Positions 1 to 9,303 of a DNA stretch of 17,024 bases are shown here, piece after piece. A program made the translations under genes and the position numbers. This stretch comes from Acanthaster planci (Eukaryota; Echinodermata; Asteroidea; Valvatida; Acanthasteridae). Position 1 is the first letter of the stretch, and every line of letters starts with the position of its first letter. The DNA lies in contig NW_019091491.1 in assembly GCF_001949145.1 (NCBI RefSeq), forward strand, positions 1,292,064 to 1,309,087, in the 5' to 3' direction. The notes beneath the pieces are model-generated. The model did no database searches. It was given only the letters and a program-made list of their open reading frames with translations, and had not been told where the DNA came from.

Positions 1-324
1 TGCACTGACCGTTGTAATAGCATTGCCATTCGTATGAACTGCAATCGTAAGATGGCTGTTCGGTGTAGTATCCTGTAAATTTGATCAAAATACGGTGGTA
101 AAACCCACAAGGTTGTACAGAGCCTACCCCCCACACATTTAATATTTAAACATTGTAAAACAACTGACCTTCCTGAGCTGTTGCAAAATAGTATTTTGAT
201 GTGTGCCTTAGGAAATACTATAAAAAGTATTTATATTTTAGGATCTTTATGAGCGGTATACATGGGTTTTTGGGTAACGGTCAAACTGTACAGCTTATTT
301 GTTTCTTTCACTTCTCTTCCATAG
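1..324. other. Non-coding, nothing recognised
   Basis: No ORF of note and no RNA gene or repeat that I recognise. The 3' end of this stretch (about 300-324) is a pyrimidine-rich run ending in ATAG, which could serve as a plus-strand splice acceptor for the candidate exon that follows. Confidence 0.4.
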
Positions 325-465
325 CTTCATGTAAGTTATTTAATAAGTGTTTTTGAAGGGAATTTATCCAGCATAATGGGTAGCCCAAATGATCAATCGG
401 GCCGGCAGTGGTGGCAGCTGCCACGGGCCACCTCTATGACGAGCAATAGCTGGACGGGGCCAGGG
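325..465 (+). CDS. Weak candidate internal exon, unknown product
   Basis: A good acceptor (a T/C-rich tract then ATAG, ending at 324) and a strong donor (GGG|GTAAGTAA, GT at 466) bracket 141 bases that are open in one frame, 47 codons, phase 0 at both ends. The deduced segment is rich in Ser, Gly, Trp and Pro and matches no domain I know. It lies at the start of a GC-richer block, which could equally be part of an old mobile element. No partner exon is visible in the window. What supports it is the paired splice signals and the open frame only, so it may be chance. Confidence 0.18.
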
Positions 466-760
466 GTAAGTAAATCAGCACTGCCGTTGAGACTAGAATG
501 TGGTGAGCGTAATGATGGAATCGCCGCCCTGCGTCATTGGTTCAGTGTACAGATGGGGAGGACCGGAGCTAGTTAGCCGTGGGAGGAGTGGTGAGGGTCA
601 TGGGAACGTTTCACTCGGCCACCAGCTTGTTCATCGTAGCGGTCGACGATGCGGCAAATCTCCCTACTAGCAACCTGGGCTAGTTTGCATCACACTCGGT
701 CCAAGCTACGCTGCTAGCTGGGCGTTCATATGGCTACCCACGGATTTCACCATAAGAACT
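370..760. other. GC-richer block of unknown origin
   Basis: Base composition is visibly richer in G and C than in the flanks, with many CG dinucleotides and a perfect 14-bp palindrome at 411-424 (gtggcagctgccac). No long ORF crosses it in any frame. It could be a decayed retroelement fragment, a CpG-rich regulatory segment or an exon-bearing piece. I recognise no conserved motif. Confidence 0.3.
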
Positions 761-2309
761 GTTTTTTGTTTTTTTTATCCACTGCACCACTCTCAGATTG
801 GGTCCAACCACCTCACGACGTCAGGTTTTGCTGCAAACAACCGTTAGGTTGACCGGCGATCGAGCTTGGCAAAATCTGCTCTACTTATAGGGTTGGAAAG
901 GCTTGGGAATTAATAAAATATGAACGTCGTTGAAGAGCTTGACCAATGGAAATTTTCCATCTCAAAGGGTCACATGATATAACTCTAAAATCACGAATCC
1001 GCACTTTCTCGTGTATTCTCCTGTACGGAGACCCCGAGAATGAAGGGGTATCTGTGAAGTATATGTATCTTAAAAGGGAGATGCAGATATTTTGAAAATT
1101 GTGCCTTAGATAACACCTAGGACGATAGCGTCATTAACCTAAAATAATTTGCATGTCTAACGTGACTTTTGTCCATTTTCATGGAACTATGGCACGCAGT
1201 CATACAAATGACAAGTCATACAAATCAAACAAGTGACCTCTTGGTGTGCTAGTAGAAGGCGCCCTTTCGTCTTATGACGTCAGAAGTGTAGTGCTTTGAA
1301 TTGAGCCCTTGGCAGTTTAGGAATTTAATGTTGGTGTAGGATAGTCCTTACTTTTTAAAGTTCTCATCCCAAATCATTGCACTTCCGGTTGCCTCAGGAG
1401 GTCGAGAACACATCATTTGCAATCACTAATTTACCCAAGATATGATATATCGGGTTTAAATACCAGTAACACGGCTCTAACGCGACGCACACGACTGAGT
1501 TCAGGCAAAATGTTAGTCAAGTTGGTGGTTTGTTAAAGTGCCTATATGGGTTTGTGGTGCACCTTTCGGTTTCCAGCATGTATACGATTGGCAGCCTGTC
1601 TTACGGATGTTTTTGCATGAGGGTATCCATCTATTCCACCGCAAGAAATGAAGTTAAACATGGATAACACCCTGAAATAAAACGTTCATTTCCTCCACAA
1701 TGTCACCATTTGCTACGGAAGATATTACCGAGGTCTCGATGTGACTCGTCATAAGCATTTATTTGTACCCTAACTATGACTTTTCAGGAAGCAAAGATCA
1801 GACCACTTCAGCACTAAAAATGTATGGTCATCTTAAGATCTGTTGTAATTTTTTAAAGCTACAATTGCTTGTAGATGGACACATAATGACGTCATCGTTA
1901 CGTCACACTTTCGTGTTCATTTACAGATCTTGTGGAGTTATATAGGTTTCAAGTTTATACCGAGAGCTATTCTCGAAAAAAGAAAAGAACACAGATGGAC
2001 CATCACGAATCCAAACAGAAGAATGGACTTTGCTTGGCAGTGCAGCCCGTGCAATTGTTTTCTCTGTCGATCCTCAATGATTCATCTGATAGCACTCTCC
2101 TTGCACAATGCCGCATTTGTAACGTGGTATGTGAATAATGAATTAGTGGAACAAGCACGTATTTGGGGTAATTTTTTAAACTACCGAACAAACAAAATGT
2201 ACTGATTACCCTGGAGAAGGGGGAAAACAAGTAAAGCTACAAATACATCGTTTTGATGTCAGATTTAGGGGGTATAAATATACAAATGAAACCCTAGGTG
2301 ACACTTTGA
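761..2309. other. Non-coding stretch with two CRE palindromes
   Basis: Only short overlapping ORFs occur here, none with a domain. Perfect TGACGTCA palindromes sit at 1275-1282 and 1887-1894, the second followed at once by a half site (TTACGTCA). A short direct repeat (agtcatacaaat) is present twice near 1200-1225. An AATAAA on the minus strand (complement of 1757-1762) could be a distal poly(A) signal for the minus-strand gene that begins at 3574. A minus-strand reading frame at 2003-2230 ends with four cysteines (CxxC then C) before its stop. I could not find an acceptor in the phase needed to join it to that gene. Confidence 0.35.
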
Positions 2310-3574
2310 TTAATACTTTCCCTTACTGGGGGCGCGATTTTCCTTCAGTGGGGCATCTTTGGGCGCCCTTTTGCCATCTTTTAGTTCTCCAGACTTTCCC
2401 TTTGGTCCTTCCTTTGCCAAGGCGTTGCTAGCACCTGAAGGGGGGGGGGATTTCACAATGAGCTGTGTTATAAAATCCAAACAAACTATAAGTCTATGGA
2501 AAGGCAAATAAATTGATGACAAGTATTTGTGATAGTATTTATGCCACGTGGAGTAGCACGCTCCATTCAAGCAAACGTTATTTACGTTGGCGTTTCCCCA
2601 TTCCATCTTTTCAATTAACGTCGATCTAATGTCAGCCATGCTTAATCATGTGAAAATAACTTCGCCAATTTAACTGCCGTACATTGGTGGCCCGTACTTA
2701 TGTTTATTAATGATGTAATTTCAAGTTTCAATGGAAAATCTTGGGTGAAAAGCAACAATTTCCTCCAAGCATACCAAATATCAAGGATAATCCTTGACCA
2801 TTGATGGAAATCAATTTGATAAAATTTACCCAAACTTGTCATATGATGCTGGCAGCCACTCAACTGACCTTTTGTGTCTCCTAAGAATCGTATAGCACCT
2901 CGTCGATTTTGTAATTATCTTTTGTCCGACTGTACAACTAATTTTTCCTGTCGAAGGGGTACAGTGCAATTAAATTAAATCTACTGTGTTCCATATAACA
3001 AAAGTCCCCTGTTGTTAAATGGAGCATATTTGAAATTTGAATAAAATCTGGTACACTAAGTTCTTTAAAATCAAGTGAAAAAACAATTTCAATTCTCCAT
3101 ATTAAAGACACTGTTGTTGTATACCAAGTGATTCGGGGTAAGCTTTTGCTTTGTACATAATTGCACAAATACACTTTTCAATGGAGGACACAATGGAACC
3201 AGTCCACTCCAGAGACGGTGGTCACTTTGCAAAAGCTTACCCCGAAGCTACAGCAACAGTATCTTTGGTCTGGGTAATTCAACTTATTATGCTTATGTGC
3301 AGTTTGTTAACTCAGTGTAGCGGATTTTATTCAAATTTCACGAGAAAATGCTTAGTAAGGGATCCAGAAGAAGAAACTCGAAAAGATTGCTTACTGTTAA
3401 GGTAACACCTAAAATGTTCAAGTCCGTCGGGAAGAAAAAAGGCTGCAAGTTGAAGAAAGGAACACACGACACCCAACAGATACCGTCTTTGTGATAAAGT
3501 GACAGAATGATCGGGTACTTACCGGTGATGAAGACCGCTAGAAGCAGAACCACAAGGCCACTGATCTTCCCCAT
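2310..3574 (-). CDS. Small secreted peptide precursor, two exons (copy 1)
   Basis: Exon 1 is 3574-3523. Its ATG has a strong context (gtcaccATGG) and it encodes a signal peptide: MGK, then a hydrophobic core rich in Leu and Val, ending Phe-Ile-Thr-Gly. The donor is G|GTAAGT, phase 1. Exon 2 starts at 2434 after a C-rich tract and TTCAG, also phase 1, and encodes a Lys/Gly/Pro/Ala-rich hydrophilic segment without cysteine. A Gly-Lys-Arg is followed by Ala-Pro, which looks like a dibasic processing site. The frame either stops at the TAA at 2310-2312, giving about 58 residues, or splices at the donor A|GTAAGG (exon end 2327) to an exon I cannot identify. A damaged paralogue at 7530-8648 conserves both exons and the promoter, which supports this model. 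A propeptide, neuropeptide or defence/venom-type precursor would all fit, but the family is not recognised. The intron (3522-2435) carries a fold-back repeat. Confidence 0.6.
3031..3340. repeat. Fold-back (inverted-repeat) element in intron 1
   Basis: Left arm 3031-3149 and right arm 3229-3340 are imperfect reverse complements around a 79-base loop. The innermost 18 bases are perfect (3132-3149 against 3229-3246, containing CGGGGTAAGC) and so are the outermost 18 (3031-3048 against 3323-3340). The middle differs by small indels and substitutions. Pairing stops sharply outside the arms, and no clear target-site duplication is visible. This looks like a MITE-like or fold-back insertion, and its transcript would form a long hairpin in the peptide gene's pre-mRNA. 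Confidence 0.65.
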
Positions 3575-3599
3575 GGTGACTAATGAGGAACTGTTTGAT

Positions 3600-3737
3600 T
3601 GCAAGCAGAAGCGTACCTGTTTTATAGAGTTTCAACCCTACGAACAGGTGTCTTTTTTGTGAGCATCGCGTGCCAAACAGGCACGCTGTTCCAATATTTG
3701 TTGGGTAGCGAAAACTTTCCCCTTCGCCGGCTGACAT
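3600..3737 (-). promoter_or_regulatory. TATA promoter of the secreted-peptide gene
   Basis: A TATAAAA box lies on the minus strand at 3626-3620, 52 bases upstream of the ATG, which places the expected transcription start near 3596 and implies a very short 5' leader. The upstream 90 bases are closely matched in the second copy (about 7395-7490), including CAAATATTGGAACAG, a GCGATGCT element, ACAAAAAAG and GGTTGAAACTC. This block may hold the tissue-specific elements, although a recent duplication alone could also explain the match. Confidence 0.6.
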
Positions 3738-5025
3738 AGTTTGTTGTGACTGAGTAAACTTCGGAAAAGCGGATTCTAAATTTGCCTTCAGAGTTAGTCT
3801 AATAGAAGCAAATTACTTCTATGCCAATCGAGCATGCCCTAACGTTTTGTTGCTGTGTAATGAGGCAGTCGCGAGTTTGACTGTTTTAGGAGACCTACTG
3901 TCCCTTTACCCGCCCAGGCGGTACTTTCTAAACTGCGATTTGTTTTGCTTCTTGAAAAGATAGGTAAGCCTATTCGTTTTCAAATCAGGCCCACCCGATG
4001 CGCCTATACACATTGTCATTAATGTATGATGCTCTTAAAGCAGAATGCTACTTCACAAAGCGTGCTGGCAATAATACACTTTAACATCTGTTTGTTTACC
4101 AAAAACATTTGAGCAACAGCCATGTTGTTGTGAAAATGGAAAGCAAAAGGTCTGTTAAGTGGCCGGCGTGGAAAAGGGGATAAAGAAAAAGAGATTAAAG
4201 CGAGAGCGTGTGTGTTTGCTTTTATCTTCCTTAAAATCTTTCTTTTGTCCTTTTTTAAAACTCAGTTTGCTTTTCATATGAAACAATCAGTTAAACAAAG
4301 GATTAATTTCCCTATCCAAGTTTTAATGTTAATTTTGTTTGTTTACTTCAGAGCGTGCGCTCAACATAAAGCCCGAAGAGTAACTTTTTGCACGTATCAC
4401 CTTTACGATAATATATTACCGTCATACTTACTTCAGCGTTCTTGTTGTTGTAGAAGCTTCGTTTACCAACTGCAGAGGATAGTCTGATCAGACGCAAAGT
4501 AATGATTTTTCTATACTCAGTATACTTTTTGCATACAGTGTCATTTCCTTTGTGTCTAGAACAAGAAAGGAAATATTCTAGGAAGCGTTATTAGAACAGC
4601 TCCAACATAATGAGCCCCATTATATCTTCTGTAATTTCTTTTCTGTCCTTAGACTGTTAGACTGTTAAACTGGTAATCCGTACATATTTCTACGAGGCTG
4701 TCCCAAAAATTCAAGAGAAAAGGTAACAGGCACAGGATGCCCCTCGCACCACCTGTGCATCGTATTTGGGTCAAGTACGCCAACCGTGTCAGCGTTCATG
4801 TACAGTCTGTAACACGTGCATGGAGTCATTTACACATGCAATAATGCCATTGTATTTTAATCAAAGCACAAACTTTGCCGTGTCGTCGGTAATCTTATTT
4901 GAAAGCTGCACGTGCAGGAAAATATGTAAAAAAGGACGAATCAGCAAGTATTAGAATAGAAAGTTGCAACTCAAAGTTTTTTTTGACTACGTGCGTACAC
5001 GTTTGTTAGAAAAACACAGCTGCTT

Positions 5026-5903
5026 AGCGACCCATCAAAACTCTGTTTGGGTCAGGCGAAAAGTAAATAAACTATGGTTATTAATTCTCAGACTGATTTC
5101 GCCTAAATATAATTTTTTTGGGAGGTTTGGTTACCTGAAATTTCAGTTTTAACTTTGAAGAAAATACAGTGTTAAATACGAGTAAAATTATATACAATGC
5201 AGTTCGATTTAATGAATCCTTTTGCCTTTTAGTGTAACACCTCTATGATTTTGTTAACTAACCCTTCTCAACAAAATGCCATATTTGTTTACATTAAAAG
5301 ACACACATTTCTATGCAAGAGACTACATCAAGAAATATTACCCCCTGTGTTTTTTGCTGAACGTCCTCCTGAAATTCGGTACTGGTCCCGAACCTGCCCG
5401 GACCAGTACATAGTGTGCCATACCAAACAGAAACTTTTTTTTTTCAAATACGTGCATTAAAATGGAACCTATATTGTCAGGCTATAAAAGTAACGCGAGT
5501 CCGTTATTTGCATTTATCCAAAATTAGCTGCCACACTTTTAAAAAGCTATGCTTGCTGTTAAAGGGTACCTTAATGGAGTAAAGGTTGGGGGAGAGAAAA
5601 TGCGTCCTTTGGTATTAAATTTGTTCCGAGGTATACATCCCACCATTCTTTTTAATATCAATTTTACTTAATTTTTTTTCTCTTGTTGAGAGAGGTGCCT
5701 ACTCGTGTCTGTCATTTGGCAAACGCCATTTCAAAGTGATTAAACTAGCTATTTCAGCTTGAAATTTGGCTTTTGCCATTCTCACCCGATGTTGAATTTA
5801 TCTGTGGTGGGGAGGGCGGTGACACAAAAAGTGTGGACAAAAAATGCATTGTCAGAAGATTGAATTGAAAGTCAACCGAGAGCGGCCAAGCGACCCATCA
5901 AAA
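5026..5903 (+). repeat. Repeated 15-mer, possible remnant of a dispersed element
   Basis: The 15-mer agcgacccatcaaaa occurs at 5026-5040 and again at 5889-5903. A looser version (gacggatcaaaacag) is near 6962. Both full copies are followed by a diverged but alignable stretch with CTGTTT or CAGTTT and then AAAGTAAAT or AGGTAAAT. This is consistent with two old copies of one dispersed element. The span given runs from the first copy to the second, and the sequence between them is unrelated. Confidence 0.35.
5379..5409. repeat. Short perfect stem-loop
   Basis: A 10-bp perfect stem (gtactggtcc / ggaccagtac) closes an 11-base loop. No T-run follows and no gene is close, so no function is assigned. 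Confidence 0.45.
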
Positions 5904-7394
5904 ACACAGTTTCACTTCATTGAAAGGTAAATGAAGAAATTAATATTTACTCCTATACTAATATTTTCACACCGCAAATATGCTGTCCGATGCCTGTTGG
6001 TAGGGTAAAAGTGTAAACTTTCACTTCTTAGTGTAAGCAACAATGAATTGGCACATGAAGACTACAGACCGTATTAAACTTTACTTCTCTTGATTCAGAA
6101 GATTCTTATGTGTAGCGTACTGGCAACTCTAGAAACCTCATAACGTCAAAGCCTCTTACCCTACAAAAGCCTGCACGGAATTCCCCTATCTCTCAATTAA
6201 TTCTTGAAGTTTTCCAATACGAAGATTCGCAAAACCCTAAAATAGATGGGTTACTTTGGAATATATCAGACCCGTGTAACTCCTGGGCATGCAATGCCCA
6301 CAACCAAGAGATATTGAAACAGCTTGTCACACAGTCGCTATTTCTTGTAAAACACCACAACCTTGGCATTCCACTGTATTGCATGCAATGTGTTGAAAAG
6401 TAACTTTCTACGGTGTGCCCTCTGTGTCACAGCACGTAAATTAAGGTAGAAGTTAGATCCCTCTCTCCACACAAATAGCGCATGCGACACAAACTCTACA
6501 AATACGCGCACAAGTAGTGAATGTCGTGCTTGCAGTCAAGGTGTGCGTGGTGTGTCGGGGTAGCCACGTGCGCTTTGAGTAAAGGCTAGGGCGAGTAAAG
6601 ACCTAGAACGAATTTTTAGGAGATGGGTTCAGCAAAAAGGGAGGAGTTATATATCTCATTGCAGGCTTTTCAAATTGGTTAATGATTTAGGTTTAAATAT
6701 CTGAAATTTTGTTGAAAGGGAGTTCATTAACAAAAGGCATGTGTAAACATCATGCGCCTTATTATATAATGCCTGAAGAAAAGATTATGAAAATTCAAAA
6801 GAAAAGGAATTGTGACACCGAAGTGTATTGTGTATTACTTTAATCATATTAAAAATGAATTTTTTCTTCCTTTAAAAAAAGTGAAAGTTTAGATATCAGT
6901 CTACCCAAAATCATTTGAACAAAAAAGCCAGCAAATTATTAACCAGCGTTCGTTATTTTTTGACGGATCAAAACAGAATTTGGACGGGTTGCTGCACAAC
7001 TCTTTTTTTAAACAAACATGCACGTAGTTACAAAAATTTGATGACGCGGCACGATTTCAGCGATTGCATTTTGTAAGTGGGAATGGTGCGCAGTGCGCAT
7101 GCTTAGTGTTCAAAAGACTACACTTACGCACGCAAGTCGTATTTGTGCCCAAATATTTTGCGCTGGTAGCGATAGGGGCTCTTTTTTCACTTGCATTTTT
7201 GGGATGTCCTCGTAAAAATATGTATAGATTGGTGGTTCAACCGTTTGTGCGAGCACAGAAAAGAAATTCGTTAGGCTCAATTTTGTGTCTGTGGGATCTT
7301 TCCGTAACAGTGATCCCCACACGACTGTGGCAAAGTGTTACGTTAACAACGGGAACACAGTGCAGTGGCAACCGACAACTTTGCCTTGAGACAA

Positions 7395-7529
7395 TAAGGC
7401 AACGTTTTTATTATTCCACAAATATTGGAACAGTGCGCCTGTTCTGCATGCGATGCTGACAAAAAAGCCACCTGTTTGCATGGTTGAAACTCCACAAACG
7501 GGCGATCATCCAGTTCCTCATTCATCGCC
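7395..7529 (+). promoter_or_regulatory. Decayed promoter of copy 2
   Basis: This aligns with the promoter of copy 1: ACAAATATTGGAACAG, a GCGATGCT element, ACAAAAAAG, CACCTGTT and GGTTGAAACTC are all kept. Where copy 1 has CTATAAAAC, this copy reads CCACAAAC (about 7491-7499), so the TATA box is gone, and several bases before the start site are deleted. Confidence 0.6.
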
Positions 7530-8648
7530 ATTGGCAGGATCGGTAGCCTTGTGGTTCTGCTTCTGACGGTCCTCATCACCGGTAATTACTCAATCATTAA
7601 TTCTATCACTTCATTGCAAAGATGGTATATTTTTGGTGTCGTGTGTGCCTTTCTTCAACTTGCAGTCTCCCTTTCTGAATTACATACTGACATTTTTAAT
7701 CCTGATAATCTTATACTCCTGCAATCTAGGAGTTTTTAGAAGCAGACTGTAGTTTGGCCACGCAGACATCAGTGCCGTTATTCGAGAAGTTAAAAGTTTT
7801 AACAGCTTGTGAGTGCGATGCAACCGCATGTACATTTGTGGTTCCAACAAGTCTACCATAAGTAGCAATAATAGAGGGTTTATATTAAGTAAACTTGCTG
7901 GATTTTTCTTCATTTAGGCATCATTTCGAAATCCCTATTGGTTGACTATAGAACAGGGCCATCCGACCGATAACAGTGACTTGTGTTGAGTGAATAATGG
8001 AGGGGATGTTGCTCCACTGAAACCGCATGGCCTTGGAAGTAAGGCAATAAAAAAAACATTTATCAGTTAGAATTGGCCACTTGAGAAAACTTACCCGATA
8101 GCCAACCGATAATAAATGTATCGGTCGGACCGTTCTGTCCGACACCTACCCGATGCGAATTTTGAAATGGTGCCTTAGTGAAATCACACAAACTGACGTC
8201 GGTTTCTGGAATTATAGCATTTATGGCAGTGTGTAGGAAAGCGTCCTACAATACTCACCGCGCCACGCCCAGCGTATTTTTTTCAAGAGTATCATAAGAT
8301 AGTGTATAATGTGCACATCGATGGGAAACTCGAACGTCGGTAACGTTTGCTTGAATGGATTACGTTCCTCCTCGTACCCACAAAACATAAAACAAATACT
8401 TTTACAAATAAATTTCCATCAAGTTCTTTGCCTCTCAATAGAATAAAATCTCCCCAAATATCCATGTGGTTTGTGTATCTTTTTGATTATGAAGTAAATT
8501 GTAATAAAGTTTGGGATAAACAATCACCTCCATTTCAGGTGCTAGCAGCGCCTTGGCAAAGGAAGAACAAAAGGGAAAAACTGGAGACGTATTGAAGGAT
8601 GGCAAAAGGCGTCCAAAGATGCCTCACTGAAGGAGATTCGCGCCTCGA
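7530..8648 (+). pseudogene. Pseudogene copy of the secreted-peptide gene (copy 2)
   Basis: The exon-1 relic is 7530-7581. It matches copy 1 at 44 of 52 positions and keeps the hydrophobic signal core, but the start codon is ATT and no in-frame ATG lies upstream before a TGA. The donor has become GTAATT. The exon-2 relic is 8539-8648, after a good acceptor (CCATTTCAG). It carries an in-frame 3-base insertion, then loses one base in the run that reads AAAAGGGCG in copy 1, and the shifted frame meets TGA at 8628-8630. The GKR-coding triplets survive just before the break. It lies in opposite orientation to copy 1. The simplest reading is a pseudogene formed by inverted duplication and later decay. 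Use of a different upstream exon is possible but not visible. Confidence 0.7.
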
Positions 8649-8659
8649 GTAAGGATTTT

Positions 8660-9230
8660 TTTTTTGTAAAAAAAGTAATTTTAAGTATAAACCAAAGTCT
8701 CACACCATGGGTCCAATATATATGCTATGCGAATCCAAAAATCTTACATAAACACGGTGTAGTTGTAGCTCTGTTTGTTTGCTAATTTTTCTGTAATTTC
8801 CTCGTCTCCTATAGAACTGGGTTTCCAAATCCATGTCAGAATCCAGTGCAGCGGTTTGTTATTGACGTCAGTTGTGTAACAACTGGGCTCCTGGTGCGAA
8901 CCAAACGATGCCGCCAATGACGCTTGTGCGCGTAGGTGAATCTGCCCATGGCAATCCGTGGAGCGACCGTGAGTGCTGTTATGAGCCCTGAGATGGACCA
9001 AGAGAGGGCGCAATTTCCCCAGCAACGCAGGCTCCTTTGTGGGAACTGCACTTTGCTGGTTCAAAAGCAACTATGAAATGCATGAGTTACGGTCGCATCG
9101 CTACGAATCAAACGAACACCTCCCACCAAAATGGCTCTTTTCAACCGATGAGGGTGTGCTTCTAGCTTCTCTATGCGGATAACCTCGTCTACGGCTCACA
9201 GACCATCGGGAGAGGTGTGAATAATAAACA
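8660..9230. other. Unassigned segment downstream of copy 2
   Basis: About 8808-9060 is richer in G and C. A strong acceptor-like sequence (TCGTCTCCTATAG, ending near 8816) precedes it and a donor-like GTGAGTGC lies near 8970. The best plus-strand frame after the acceptor reads PNPCQN and then two more cysteines before a TGA, faintly like a decayed cysteine-rich exon such as EGF, but it lacks the full pattern. A minus-strand ORF of about 108 codons covers the same DNA and shows no domain. A CRE palindrome is at 8863-8870. Confidence 0.25.
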
Positions 9231-9231
9231 T

Positions 9232-9283
9232 ACAAACAAACAAATCTAGTCCAATTTCAACTGGACTCGATTTGTTTGTTTGT
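9232..9283. repeat. Inverted repeat beside a TTTG microsatellite
   Basis: A 22-base arm (9232-9253) pairs with 9262-9283 with a single mismatch, around an 8-base loop. The arms contain CAAA repeats and the unique core tAGTCCA. The right arm runs into an irregular (TTTG)n tract to about 9303, with further imperfect repeats to about 9360. The unique core within the arms shows this is not just opposed microsatellites. Confidence 0.55.
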
Positions 9284-9303
9284 TTGTGTGTTTGTTTGTT
9301 TCC

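Larger units (their letters stand above)
3745..7380. other. Spacer between the two inverted gene copies
   Basis: About 3.6 kb with no ORF carrying a recognisable domain. It contains a 12-bp palindrome near 4905 (ctgcacgtgcag), a perfect 10-bp stem at 5379-5409, a repeated 15-mer (5026 and 5889), and NRF1-like GCGCATGC motifs near 6479 and 7094. A 38-base segment on the minus strand (4469-4432) has good splice signals on both sides but nothing else in its favour. Long poly-A and poly-T runs suggest ordinary intergenic DNA. Confidence 0.4.

Noticed and set aside
3151-3405. 84-codon plus-strand ORF with a hydrophobic segment
   Set aside because: It lies almost wholly within the fold-back element and antisense to the peptide gene's intron, with no supporting splice or promoter signal.
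4432-4469. 38-base minus-strand segment between good acceptor and donor, one frame reading GKRSFYNNKNAE
   Set aside because: Too short to judge, with no partner exon and no homology evidence. Splice-like pairs of this quality occur by chance.
7064-7459. 131-codon plus-strand ORF
   Set aside because: It runs into the promoter relic of copy 2, its start is not an ATG, and it shows no domain. It is best read as chance.
8744-9070. 108-codon minus-strand ORF
   Set aside because: No recognisable motif and no splice or promoter support. It overlaps a compositional island that can hold long ORFs by chance.
9006-9070. Possible thrombospondin type-1 exon downstream of copy 2
   Set aside because: The WxxW and CxxxCG signatures are missing in every frame.
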